DNA of 64,000 bases from Pseudocercospora fijiensis CIRAD86 (Eukaryota > Ascomycota > Dothideomycetes > Mycosphaerellales > Mycosphaerellaceae): assembly GCF_000340215.1 (NCBI RefSeq), contig NW_006921537.1, positions 1,887,011-1,951,010 on the forward strand, written 5' to 3'. Shown in pieces: positions 21,706 to 33,400 of the stretch (position 1 is the first letter of the stretch; each line of letters opens with the position of its first letter). The position numbers and the translations under genes were made by a program. The notes beneath the pieces are model-generated. The model was not told the DNA's origin and did not search any database. It was given only the letters and a program-made list of their open reading frames with translations.

Positions 21706-22609
21706 CTATCGATATTCGGTCGCATCTTTCGAGTACACATACGCCGCTTCCACGATGTCTCCGAAAGGCATGGCAATCATCGGTACCGGGCTGATGACTA
21801 CTGGTCGTGTTGAAGCTAAATCGATCTTGAGATACCGAGGCCTCGGATCGTCGAATCTTGTATCATGCGACAATAGTCGCCTGGGGTCTGTAAATGGCTG
21901 ACGTGATGGTGCTGGCCGTGTCTTGAGTTCTTGTTTGATTCCTTGGCAAGGGACCGGCAGGGACACGATCTTCTGCGGCCTTGACTGCTTCTCGACCTTG
22001 ATCTGTCATCGGGTTGTGAGTCGAAATTGAGAATGTTAGTATCATGAGAAAGACATACAATAGGTCCGACTTCAGCCGTGGGCTGTTTCGAGTCCATAAC
22101 AGCTGGTGGCTTAGATACTGTCCGCCTATAGAGCGCCGGATGTGTAGCGACAAGAGCCGGAGGCCGCATGGTTGCTGCACGTGATCGATGTTGGTTTTTG
22201 GATGCCTTGGAAGATGCTATTGTTGAGATGGGACTCCTATTGTGATATGACTGTGTTTCCTGAATATCGAATGCTGCCTGGTCTGGCTGCAATTGAGAAA
22301 AGGCATGCTGTGCAGACTTGGTGAGACAGGTGCGAGTGTGGGGCACAGCGCACTTACTTCGAGCAGTTTCGCTCCAAATTCACCTTCCATCGCAGCCGAA
22401 GAGCCCCGATGCCCAGAGCTATGAGGCGAGCTCTCGCAAAGATTCTGATGATGATCGTCGTAGAATTCCAGAGGGCTGTCGGGAGGGCTTGGTAGCCACT
22501 GGGTGTGGTACAGCGGTGGCGGTGCTGGTGTAGCAGGCAGCGCCATCTTCCATGCGTCATCTGTTGGCACACCACGATCAAGGCCAGTCTTTGAAGTTTC
22601 CACAGACAT
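21706..22609 (-). CDS. Unknown fungal protein, three exons
   Basis: Exons 22609-22358, 22286-22059 and 22002-21706, 258 residues. Both introns are phase 0 with good signals: 22287-22357 (GTAAGT...TTGCAG) and 22003-22058 (GTATGT...GACAG), and the frame stays open across them, which supports a real gene. The protein is polar and Pro/Ser-rich, mostly disordered: an N-terminal block LPSPPDSPLEFYDDHHQN, a middle basic part, and a more ordered C-terminal part (DDPRPRYLKIDLASTRPVVI, then VVISPVPMIAMPFGDIVEAA). No family recognised. The start at 22609 is the likeliest; the frame is open 114 codons further upstream, so an earlier start or upstream exon is possible. Confidence 0.55.
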
Positions 22610-23026
22610 ATCATCCGGTGGGGTGATGATGACAGCAATGAACTCAGCCGGTACGCCAGATAGGAGGCCGCAAAAGACGTGAACAGGTCTGTAGCAGTCT
22701 GCACGGCCAGGATTCGTATGAATAAGACCCCAAGCGATGATAAATTTTGTGTGCCTGGCAAGAGTGGACCAGCTTGTATAGTGGTGAAAAGGTTGGGAAG
22801 AGGAAGAGGCAGGATCGTGGGGAGTGCGGGACTGATGAGGGACTGAATGCATGTGCGCAGGATTGGCACGTGACTTTTGCACACTCAGGCAGCCAGCCAA
22901 CCTCGTAGCTCCAGTGCACAGTAGTCCCAGTCGAAGATTTATCGTCTCCATACAAGGCTCTGGGTGTCAGGAATGGTGGAGTAATTTGTATAAGTGCTGA
23001 ATGTCGAGATGTCGAGGGCTCTGAGC
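22610..23026. other. Intergenic region
   Basis: About 420 bp between two minus-strand genes. The upstream open extension of the unknown gene lies here; no other gene seen. Confidence 0.4.
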
Positions 23027-23646
23027 TCAAAGAAGGTCAAAATCGTCCAGCTGGTCCCGGTACTTCATGATGGTCCTCTTGATCTTGGAGGAATCGACCC
23101 ATGTGACGAAATCTTCCATATTCCTACTTGATATCAGTCCCGATACTTTCACCAAGTAGTCTATCGCGTGAATGCGTACCTGGTCACCAAGAATGCTGGG
23201 TCTGTCACGACTTCTGTGCCAACCCTCACGTGTCCCTGCTCGATGAACTTGTTGGCGCCACTGACAGTCTCTGCCATGCGGAGCCGCGTCATGACGACAC
23301 CAAGTCGTCGCCGACAGAAGGCAGAGACTGTCACCTTGTGCTCGACGTCGCTCAGCTTGCCCTTTCCTCCACCGCCGATGCCTAGCAGGCCCATTGCATG
23401 TAATTTTTCGAGCAGGACATCTTCCTGCTTCGCACGAAATGACGATTCTGGTGGTAGAAGCGCGATGCGATGTGCGAGATGTCGCAGTTTGCCAGCGAGG
23501 CGGTTGTAGGAGGAGTAGTCGGCTGGGTTGGAGATGGAGTATCGCCTGACCACGGCTGCTTGTCGATGTTGGTCGTCTTTGGGGTAGTTGATGAAGTCAA
23601 CTTTGCGCAAAAGCTTCTGCTCATGGTGCTTGAGTTTGCGCACCAT
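23027..23646 (-). CDS. IMP3: U3 snoRNP protein IMP3 (S4 RNA-binding domain)
   Basis: Exons 23646-23180 and 23123-23027, 187 residues (yeast Imp3 is of similar size). Intron 23124-23179 has GTACGC donor and AAGTAG acceptor and rejoins [19 protein letters not shown]. The N-terminus [20 protein letters not shown] is diagnostic for IMP3. The S4 domain follows: [20 protein letters not shown] and [23 protein letters not shown]3 binds the U3 snoRNA-pre-rRNA duplex in the small-subunit processome in the nucleolus. The ATG at 23646 is chosen over the frame start at 23697 because it begins exactly at the conserved MVRK. Divergent from HIS7, 231 bp apart. Confidence 0.96.
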
Positions 23647-23877
23647 TTTCGCGGGGCCGTGGTGTGTGGTTGTTGATCTTTGAAATTGTCGCTGCAAATG
23701 CTGAAGTCGAGTCCTGGGAATTCAAGATCGAGTAGTCAGCAAGATAAGCTTCCCGATACCGAAAAGCTTGCTGCTTTGGGCGCCGAGCACTGAGTCAAAG
23801 TCTGCCTTTTCTCGACAGTCACATTCGCTTGCTCCACTCCTCTCGCACATTTCGTGGCTCTATTAAAAGGCGAAAAC
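23647..23877. promoter_or_regulatory. Shared divergent promoter of IMP3 and HIS7
   Basis: 231 bp separate the two start codons. A TATA-like TATTAAAAGG sits about 15 bp upstream of the HIS7 ATG, so transcription starts would be very close to the start codon or use other sites. No GCN4/CPC1-type TGACTC site was seen on either strand by eye. Confidence 0.5.
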
Positions 23878-25579
23878 ATGCCTACAGTCCATCTGCTCGA
23901 CTATGCGGCAGGCAATATTCGCTCCTTGGTCAACGCCATAGAAAAGCTTGGCTGGGAAGTCGCGTGGGTGAAAGATCCGAAGGATGTTGAGAAGGCTGAG
24001 GTATGTCTTGGATGATTGGCCCTTCAGTGACATATGCTGATGGCTGACAGGTCTTCTGTTGATGTAGAAACTCATCTTGCCTGGCGTAGGCCATTTTGGT
24101 CATTGTATTACGCAATTCACAAATGCCGGTTATGTAGAGCCTGTGCGATCATACATTCACTCTGGAAAGCCTTTCATGGGCATTTGTGTTGGTCTACAAG
24201 CACTATTCGAAGGCTCAGCAGAAAATCCAAAAGTCCCTGGTCTTGGTATCGTCAAAGGCCGACTTGAGCGATTCAGCAGTGACGACAAAAGTGTTCCGCA
24301 GATAGGCTGGAATTCTGCCAATACCTCGGACAGCAATCAAAGCATATACGGCCTACGTCCCGATAGCAAGTACTATTACGTGCACTCGTATGCTGTGCCG
24401 TATCGGGAAGGCCAGTTTGAAGCAGACGGCTGGACAGTGGCGAAGGCTCGCTACGGAAACGAAGAATTTGTTGGTGCCATTTCTCGAGACAATGTGCTTG
24501 CCACCCAGTTCCACCCCGAGAAATCTGGCGCTGCTGGCCTGAGAGTACTGAGAGCTTTCTTGGAGGGCCAAAAATCTGCTCCGCTACCGGCAAGCGTTCA
24601 CGATCCCCAGGAAGGCCTGACCCGCAGGATCATTGCATGCCTCGATGTCCGTACCAATGACCAAGGCGATCTTGTGGTCACCAAGGGTGATCAATATGAT
24701 GTGCGCGAAAAGAGTGGCGAGAACGCTGTTCGCAACCTTGGAAAGCCAGTCTCAAAAGCGCAACAGTACTATGAACAAGGCGCCGATGAGGTGACCTTCC
24801 TGAACATCACCTCTTTTCGTGACACTCCTCTGAAAGACTTGCCAATGCTCGAAGTCCTTCGCCAAGCTTCAGCGACATGCTTTGTACCATTAACGATCGG
24901 AGGTGGCATCAGAGATACGAAAGATCCCGAGACAGGGCGTACAGCACCAGCGCTCGAGGTCGCAACTCTCTACTTCAAATCTGGCGCAGACAAGGTCTCG
25001 ATTGGATCGGATGCTGTGACCGCTGCGGAAGAATACTATGCATCCGGCAAGAAGCTTTCTGGCAAAACTGCTATCGAAACCATAAGTGAAGCTTACGGAG
25101 CTCAAGCAGTTGTGGTCTCCGTTGATCCCAAAAGAGTCTACATTGCGTCGCCAAATGACACTGCACACAATACCGTGGAAACTCCATATGCCGGACCGAA
25201 CGGCGAGAAGTACTGCTGGTATGCATGCACAATCAAGGGTGGTCGAGAGACTCGCGACCTCGACGCGGTCCAGCTGGTACAGGCCGTGGAGGCCATGGGA
25301 GCAGGAGAGATCCTGCTCAACTGTATCGACAAAGACGGCACCAACTCTGGTTTTGACCTCGAACTGATCCGAAGCATCAAAGCCGCCGTGAGGATTCCTG
25401 TCATTGCATCGAGTGGTGCAGGCAATGCGGCTCACTTTCAGGAAGTTTTCGAGAAGACGCCAGTTGATGCAGCACTTGGTGCAGGAATGTTCCACCGTAA
25501 CGAGTGGACTGTGAAGCAAGTCAAAGAAGAGCTGCAAAAGACTGGTCTGGTCATTCGCAGATTTGAGGAAGACATCTGA
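23878..25579 (+). CDS. HIS7: Bifunctional imidazole glycerol phosphate synthase HisHF (histidine biosynthesis)
   Basis: Exons 23878-24000 and 24068-25579, 544 residues, close to yeast His7. Intron 24001-24067 has GTATGT donor and GATGTAG acceptor and joins [14 protein letters not shown]. The glutaminase domain (1-205) has C81 in [14 protein letters not shown] and H190/E192 in TQFHPEKSG, the catalytic triad. The cyclase barrel (225-544) has D234 in [11 protein letters not shown], the phosphate-binding TIGGGIRDT and IASSGAGN. The enzyme makes imidazole glycerol phosphate and AICAR from PRFAR and glutamine, linking histidine and purine synthesis. The start is the only ATG that yields [17 protein letters not shown], the conserved N-terminus. 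Confidence 0.97.
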
Positions 25580-26568
25580 GCGTAGAAGCTACGATAATAA
25601 TTGAAGCGCCTTAACTCTCTTACGCAGCATCTGACGCTTCCATCACAGGCATAACAGGCAATACTAATAAGCCTAACAGATCTTTCTCTGTATGCTCCGT
25701 CCAACGTATCATCTTCTACTCGGCGAGTATTAATCGATCTGCAACCGCTCGTTTCGCACAATCCACATTTGCAGCGAGCCCACGCATATCCGCAAGGTAA
25801 GATCGCATACGAGCACGCGGATGAGTGTATACCCAAGGTTCGCCAGGCTGTCCTTGTCGACCAGGACAATAAAGTTCAGGCTTGGCACGAGATCGAGCAA
25901 TCACGTCGATGACATTTGCTGCATTCACGACCACACCACTGCGACTACACTTGTGCATCAACGAAGTCCGAAGGTCCGGAGAGAGATCATCAGTGGTTGC
26001 ATCCACTCCAATATTCGACGCAGGACGATTCGACCTACCATTCTTCGCCGGCTACAAGAAGTGGCCGAAGTAGGCGCTCGCAGCTTCAATGCACTCGTGT
26101 ATGCCAGCACACCGCTACAAAAGAGGATTAGGAACAGATGATCGATTATCTGCCGCGAATGCAGTGTCAGAATATCGGATCTCGAAGCGCCACGCCGACT
26201 ATGGTATGCAAGCAGGACTTCATAGAGAAGCGATGCGTAGGAATGAGCCCTTCACCCATTTACAGTGATCCGCCGCTGCCGACTGAGGCTCGATGATTCA
26301 CGATTTCTTCTCAGTTCATGGTCCGACTGGCATTCGACGAGAAAAGATCCTTGTTGTTGTTGTTGTTGTAAAAGGCGACGCCGCTTCTAACCCCAAGTTA
26401 GAAGTAGCTTATATAACTTTTTCGTACAAAAAGACCGCCGCAATTGGGGTTTGCGAGGCATTTGTTGAAGAGGTATGATTGTTTGTTGCTGCTGGGGTGG
26501 AATTTTGTGGGATTGTTGGGGTATATGTGTGTTTTGTATAGTTTGTCGAATCATAATATGCGGTGCAG
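25580..26568. other. Intergenic region with no convincing gene
   Basis: About 1 kb. A minus-strand frame at 25716-26006 shows no domain. A GTT microsatellite-like run lies at 26351-26369. The segment 26293-26473 could be spliced to the transporter relic downstream (GAG|GTATGA ... TGCAG|GTG), but its translation does not resemble MFS N-terminal helices. Confidence 0.4.
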
Positions 26569-27282
26569 GTGGCCGAGTTGACGCAGAGTCAGGCGAGTGT
26601 GTTGACGGCTGTGTTGAATCTTGGGACTGCATTTGGGAGGCCGGCGATTGGGTTGATCAGTGATCGATTTGGAAGGATCCCGGTGGCGACGATGGCGACG
26701 CTGTTTAATGTTGTGTTGTGGATTCCTAGGACTTCGTATGGAGTGCTTGTCTTCTTTGCGTTGTTCATTGGCGCGACAATCGGCACATTCTGGGCAGTAA
26801 GTCGTAATCCATGAAAGCTAGGTATGCTTCGAGGACTGACAACAGTGTTGCAGACTATCGGCCCTCTCTGTGCCGAAGTAGCAGGACTCGCAGAAGTTTC
26901 ATCGTTCTTGTCCCTTCAGTGGGTGACTACAGTGCTGCCTTGCACTTTCGCAGAGGTCGTTGCTCTATACCTCAGACGACCAAGCCAAGGTCGATGGGCT
27001 TATCTGTATGCACAGCTTTTCGCAGGTGTCGCATACTTGGTCGCATCACTCTTCATGTTTGAGCTGTGGCGAATCAAGCGAAAGGCAGGCCCGAGAGGAG
27101 CGCAGATTTTCTCAAATGGCAGAAGTAGCCAGATAGCTGGATCGAAGCATGAATGTCTTTTGCTTAGCCGCGTCACTGCGAGTATGAAATTCTCGCAGCA
27201 GAAATGTTGGCAAGACCGCTCAACATCAAAGCTCGCATCCTTTTGCTTCTGGTCTACCTCCGTTCAGGCCTTTGTGCATTAA
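26569..27282 (+). pseudogene. 5'-truncated MFS monocarboxylate-transporter-like gene
   Basis: Exons 26569-26796 and 26854-27282, with a clean intron 26797-26853 (GTAAGT...TTGCAG) joining GTFWA|TIGPLCAEVAGL. The product matches the C-terminal half of fungal monocarboxylate-permease-like MFS proteins: LTQSQASVLTAVLNLGTAFG, RPAIGLISDRFGR (the loop-8/9 motif), SFLSLQWVTTVLPCTFAEVV, and LYAQLFAGVAYLVASLFMFE as the last membrane helix. The first six or so helices and the start are missing upstream, and the gene ends within 10 bp of the transposon block. I read it as a remnant cut by rearrangement or insertion. Composition is host-like, without heavy C-to-T decay. Confidence 0.75.
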
Positions 27283-27329
27283 GGATTACGTTGCGCGGTG
27301 GTGAATTGGTCAGATTGCACGTGATAGAT

Positions 27330-29190
27330 TTAAATTAGGGCTAGCTTCCGTCTTTCCGAACAACCAATTATATACTACTCTACCTAATCCTTTGCCTAAA
27401 GGCCTAAAGCTAAACCGCTAATTTTTATCGTAGATTCCGCTATTAAAATACGATCTCGCTATACTAACGATAACTAGCAAATCTAATACAAGGAGGTTGT
27501 AGCCCTACTAATTGCGAGTCTAACGATCTAAAAATCTCGTATATGCGACGTATGCGCGCTAAGTTATACTAATTCAGCCGAGCCTACTTCTATAGCTATC
27601 CGCCTATCTAGAGTTAGGCGAGACTAGCAATTTATGTTTCCTAATAATAATTCTCGAATTTGTAAAGCAATAGTATTATTAAAATAGCGGATATCCTTAA
27701 TTACTAAATTATCTAGGAACCGTCTCTATAAAGTGCTATACTACGGGTAATAGTTGTTACGGTATTCGAGCTAATATGTATATACTAGTAGGTAGATAGG
27801 CGAGCCTGCACCCGCCTAGAACAGTTTGTCGTTAGGCGCTTCGTAAGAATAAGATCTCGAATGGCGCTAATCCTAATTAAGAATAGTCTCAAAGCGGAAG
27901 TTATATACATACAACGAATTCTATACAAAGCGCCTAAATAGAGGTAGCTTCTAGTGATAATAATAATAATAATAATAGGAGAGGAAGAAAAAGAGACTAG
28001 AATAGACCCTACGTTTCGAGTTACCCTCGTATAGCTATTATAGAAGCTCGCGGCCGCTATCTAGTAGTTAAGAAGCCCGCCTATAAGCTATAGACCGACC
28101 CTCGATTTTCTTAAATCTTGCGCTATATCTTTTATATAAGGCAAAGCAAAACAAGTAAGCCCTGCCGATATACGAAGGCTGCTACGTAGTTCTAGACTAC
28201 ACTGTCTCGCATATAACAAATAGGGACCTTTAGAAGCTACTAAATTATAGGGGTCTTTCGAGGTCGGCGAATAAGGTAGATACGAGGGTTACTACCGCAT
28301 CCTTCGAAGGCTAGTTTTCTACCCCTGCGAGTTATTAACTCGTAGGCCTAGACCGTGCTTTTAAACGGAGTCGTTTAAAAGCATATAACACGCTATATTT
28401 ACAACTCGCATAGGTAGTAATCCTACCTTAACTAGAAGTAGAAGGAGGTAGAAGGGGGCTTAAACCCTGTCCGGCTTAGCTTATTAAACTAGCTTCTTAG
28501 CAGACTTAGTACTACCGAATAATAAGCTATATACTATAACCGGCGACAGTAAGGTAGAAAGTAGCTATTAGGTCTTCGAGATAGTACGAGAGGGCACTAG
28601 CTTATATATATAAAGGTCTAGATGTGTAGCCGTTAGTGTAATTAGCAATAGGGGGCTACTAAATAGAACCTAAATTCGAGGATTGATTGTAGTATGTCGT
28701 CCGTAGGATAAGAGGCGTCTACGGAAGTAGTAGAAGTCTTAGTTTGTTAGTATAACTACTATTGTTCTCGATTATAGCTACTATAGACACCCCCTCTTAT
28801 CCCTCTCGTATTATCGACCTAGGCTCCGGCTCTTTAACTCTAGCATTCGCTATACTAGTCTACCTACTACTATAGGCACCGCCTACACCTGTCCGAGTAG
28901 CTCTCTAAGGTAACCCTCTTTATATAGATATGTCTTTAATATAGCTATACCTAGTTAGAAGTCTATTGCCTGCAATTTAGTCGGTTATTAAGCGGCTACA
29001 TAGTCGCTCTATATCCGTAGCGAGCTTGTTAACTAATTTAAGCGACACTAATAGCGACAGCGACAGCAGTATAGCGACTAAACAGACGCTAAATTCAACT
29101 CTACTAAGACTAGTTATTACGAGAGGTATAGACACCTCTTTAACGGCTTATACTTAGCGGCAATAACAGGTTATAGTTTAATAACCTGCA
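27330..29190. other. Decayed transposon sequence without recognisable coding
   Basis: About 1.9 kb of TAG-rich, AT-rich sequence with a short (ATA)n run at 27958-27984. No family landmark found on either strand. Confidence 0.5.
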
Positions 29191-29199
29191 CTGGATTCA

Positions 29200-30250
29200 G
29201 TCGACTCTTAGCCTTCTACTACTAAAGGGGTAGAAGAAGGTAGTATAGAAGACGACTACAATCGAGTTAATAGCGATAGCAAGATCTCTAACGACTTTGC
29301 CTTACTAATTATTAGGCACTTCGAGGCCAATTCTAGCTATTATATAGAAGGTCGAATAAGGGACATAGTAAAGCGCTGTTAGAAATAGTGTAACGACAAC
29401 CGACCTGCTAGACAACGTATAATTAGAGGCATAGACGGCCTTGTTCGTAGGTGGATTGCAAAGCGTGTTCTCGAGTATAGAGCCCTTCTTACTGCTTCCG
29501 GTATAGTTGTAGTTGACGACTCCGAGTTCAAACAGACACTTAATCGCTTTAAGGACACTGTATTATATAACAATAAGAAGCTCCGCGAGAAGCTACTAAC
29601 TGCTAACGAGCTCCGTACGTACGAGACTCCGGCTTAGCAGATACAAGATAATATACTCCGTATTATATCTTAGCGGCTATAGGATCTATCGATACCGAGT
29701 CTAGTTATTCTGTTACCTTTAACTCTATTACTAAATCCGGCTCTTTCTAAGGCATCTAATACTCTAGTTAGAATACTGTATACAGCGCGCCGTCGGTTAC
29801 ATATCGATAGTAAGAAATAGCTAAATAAGGAGAGGTCGTTAAGCCGAGTGTTAGAGCTATTTCGAGAGGCAATTACTGCGTTAGCAAACTAGCTAAGAGC
29901 TAACTATTATTCCGAGGCAACAAACAACTACTATTTAATCCGCCGAATAGACGATTTAGATAACCGCTCTAAGAAGCGTATAAAGCTAATATACGCGTCT
30001 ACGATACGTCAATTCAATAAGCTAAGAGCCCTTCTTATCGGCTATGTTAGACATATTCCTCTCGTTCCTTTACAGTTGTCGCAGGTTACCGACTTTAGCT
30101 TAGACGACAACCTCGTTGCTAACGTTATTGCGCCGATAGGAGATAGTAACGAGGGCTACGATAGCGATAGAACTGTTTTATAGGTGTTAGAAGCGTTAGA
30201 TATTGGATATTAATAGTCGTTAGTGCGTAGATGTTCGTATAATCGAGGTG
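29200..30250 (+). pseudogene. Decayed transposon ORF of unknown family
   Basis: One plus-strand frame runs about 350 codons with scattered TAG stops. It is basic and helical: DNRPARQRIIRGIDGLVRRW, IAKRVLEYRALLTASGIVVV, DSEFKQTLNRFKDTVLYNNK, and a later RRIDDLDNRSKKRIKLIYAS. It converges on the DDE transposase remnant at 35.5-36.7 kb, so it may be the accessory gene of the same element, but I see no Myb/SANT pattern in it. Confidence 0.4.
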
Positions 30251-30429
30251 TTAGACCTAACTAAAGATAACTAAATAAAGCGTACTATATATAGTATTCT
30301 AAGTGCCCGTCAGTTCCGGAGTTAGTAAGAAACGTAGTAGAAATACGAATTCTTTAGTATAGTTATTGCTGCCTTCGATACTATTAGTTATAATACTAAG
30401 TACTAGGACTGAATTTCGACTAATTCTAG

Positions 30430-33400
30430 AAATTTGTACAACCCCCGCTATTCTCCGCCTTTATCTATTACTAAGATACGTAGGAGCAATTTATATAGAT
30501 AGATAGATATTTCATTTGCCTATTGTAGTGCCTTTCGGCCTATGTAGGTCTGTTTCTATATATTGTTTTTAGGTAGGAAACTAACTTAGTTGGTAAAAAC
30601 CTCCCTCCTGTCCTATTTATAAGTGTTGATCTTTCTCGTTTCCTTATTTTCCTTCCTCTAGGATATACTAGTGTTATAGTTATTACCCTCTAACTACCTT
30701 GCCTGCTACCTTGCCCTTCTTTCCCCCTCTTCTTCCCTCCTTCTTATCTACTCCTTAGTTTCCCTTACTAGTGCGAATTATTATATAAATCCCTGTTTAA
30801 TAATCTACTTTACTATCCTCTTTAGGTCTTCTTTACTCTAGATTAGCTTATCGTATTCCCTTTCTATTGCTTTTAGTCTCTAATTACTTCTGCCTTCTAA
30901 CTATTAAGGGCAGACTAGCAGTATATACTTAGGGTTCTGAGATTGGTAGCTATATTAGCAAGCTCTGCTTTTAATTCCTAGGACGTTTCTTCTAAATAGG
31001 TAAGATCTAAGTCTAATATATTTAGATCTGATTTAAATAGCTAGGCTTGCCTCGGCCCTGTTTAGGTCCTTATAGAGCTAGTAGTTGTATTAACCAAATT
31101 TGATTAGTGCCTTTAGGGTTCCTAGTCTAACTTGTGTTTTGTTCTATTCCTGCTCCTATAGGTATCTAGCAATTGATTCTGCTAGGCTTTATTTCTCTCC
31201 CTTTAGCTTGTCTTCCTTTAGCCTTATATTTAGTCCCTAAAGCTCTTTCTCTAGCATTTCTCTTATTAAGACTCTATATTGCTCTAGGTCTTTAACTTTC
31301 TAGGGAGTTATTTGTAGCCTGTCTCGCCTCCTAGTCCTAATATACTAGGCTTTTATCTTGTCTAGTGCCTTTTAGATAGTCTGTTAGGCTAGGTATTCTA
31401 TTATCTTTGCTGCATATTAGTGTCTTAGTCCCTTAAAGTATTATTTAACTAGTAGGATCCCTAATTCTATTTCCACTACCCTTGTTAGTATAGTTTTATA
31501 TACTTCTAGGATTTTCTTTAGGCTTTAGGTTTGGGATCTGCTAACTAGTTGCTTAATCCTCTTTAGTGTTTTCTCCTAGGCTATCTATATCTATGCTCTA
31601 TATAGCATTGCTAGCTTGATAATTGCTTTGTATATGACTTTGGCTTTCTCGAATGTAGCCCCCTATATAGAGGCTATAAGCCTATTAATGGATTGTATAT
31701 TAGCATCTGCCCTCTACTTTACCTTCTTTACTTATAGTCCCTAATTTAGTTTTAGATCTAGCTAGATCCCTAGTACCCTAAGCTCTGCTAATAGTTAGGT
31801 TTTAAAGCCTTAGATAGTAATTAATTGCTTTATATTGTAGGTTGATTTAGCCTTACTAAAGTAGATAAGCTAGTACTTTTCTAGGGCGAATTTTGCTCTA
31901 TACCTCCTTGCCTATTTTTTACACTCCTAGTGCTTCTCTTCTAGGATCTTATAGTTGGTTTCTATTGTCTTAGACTAGGCTAGGATGTTTGTATTATCTA
32001 CAAACCCTAATGCTAATATATTCTTTAATTCTAGGAGTAGGAGTAGATCTGCTATAAAGATAAGGAAGAGGATTAGGGAGAGTATTAATTCTTAGGGGAT
32101 TCCCTTTTTAGTTAGTATTAGGTCTGATTTGAATTTGCTAAGAATGAGCTGTGTTAATCTTTCCTATAGGAAGGACTAGATAAATTGGACTATCCAGTTT
32201 GGTATAGCTTTCTGTTTAAGTATATATAGGAGCCTTTTATAGGAGACATTGTTAAAGGCTCCTAAGATATTAAGGGAGAGGAGGGTTGCTACCTAGTTTT
32301 AACTATAGTGCTAGATATACTTGATCTATTCTATAATTAGTTCTATAGCTATTAGTATTAACCTCTTCTTTCTTCCTCCTATCTAGCCTTTAGGAAGGAT
32401 GTTCCTTTCTTCGGCAAAGGTTGTTAGCCTTTTAGCGACAATTTTCTCTAGTACCTTACCTATTATATTAAGTAGGGCTATCGGCCTATAGGCCTTAAGC
32501 TATATATAGTCTTCCTTCTAGGGCTTCCTTAGCACTACTATTAGGGACTTCCTAAATGGTCTTAGGTAGTGTCCTAGTACTAGGCTTTGTAAAAAGATAT
32601 TAGCTAGTACTAGGGCTAGCCCCTTCCTACATGCTTTTAGAAGTTTGTTGTAGATCTTGTCTTCTCCTAGTGCCTTATTGCCTAGAATTTTCTTTAGGAT
32701 CCTTTTAATAGTTTCGGGTTTAACCTAGGTGTCTCTTAGTGTGCCTAGTAGTAGAGTCCCTTATTCTTCCTCCTTTATATCTAATAGGTCTACTTGTACT
32801 TTTCTATAGAAGAAGTGTTAGCCTAGGGCTCTTGCTTTCCCTTCTATTATAGTCTATATTTGTCCTTGTTAGTCTATAATGTCCGGGAATTGTAGTAGTA
32901 TATCCTTATCCTGTTTAGGTCTCCTTACCTATTTAGCTATCCTCTATATCTCCTCTAGTTTCTTTGTAATTATTCCTATTATAGATCTCTATTCTTATAT
33001 CTTGTCTTTCTTAATCTAGATCTTCTTTTCTTAGTAGGCTTTATTATAGTTGTCCTATGCTTCCTAGGTATAGGTTTGTATCTACTGCCTCCTAGCCTTC
33101 CTTACTGCTTTAACCTTCCTTATACACTTACTAGTTTAGTATAGCTGCTAGTATAGTAAATGTTTCTTTGCTAGGGTATGCTTTCTAGCTACCTGTTTTA
33201 GGATTCCTATTAGTTCTTCTACTGCCTTATCAATGTCCTCTAGCCTTAGTAGGTACTTTATTAAGAGTTCCTCTAGTTTTAGGTCCCTTTCTAGTTCCTC
33301 CCTAATCCTACCCTATTAGGCACCTTTCTAGTTAAGCTTCTCCTCTGGTTCCCTTTCCTAATTAGCTTAGACATTTAGCTTAATCTATACTAGGAAGTGG

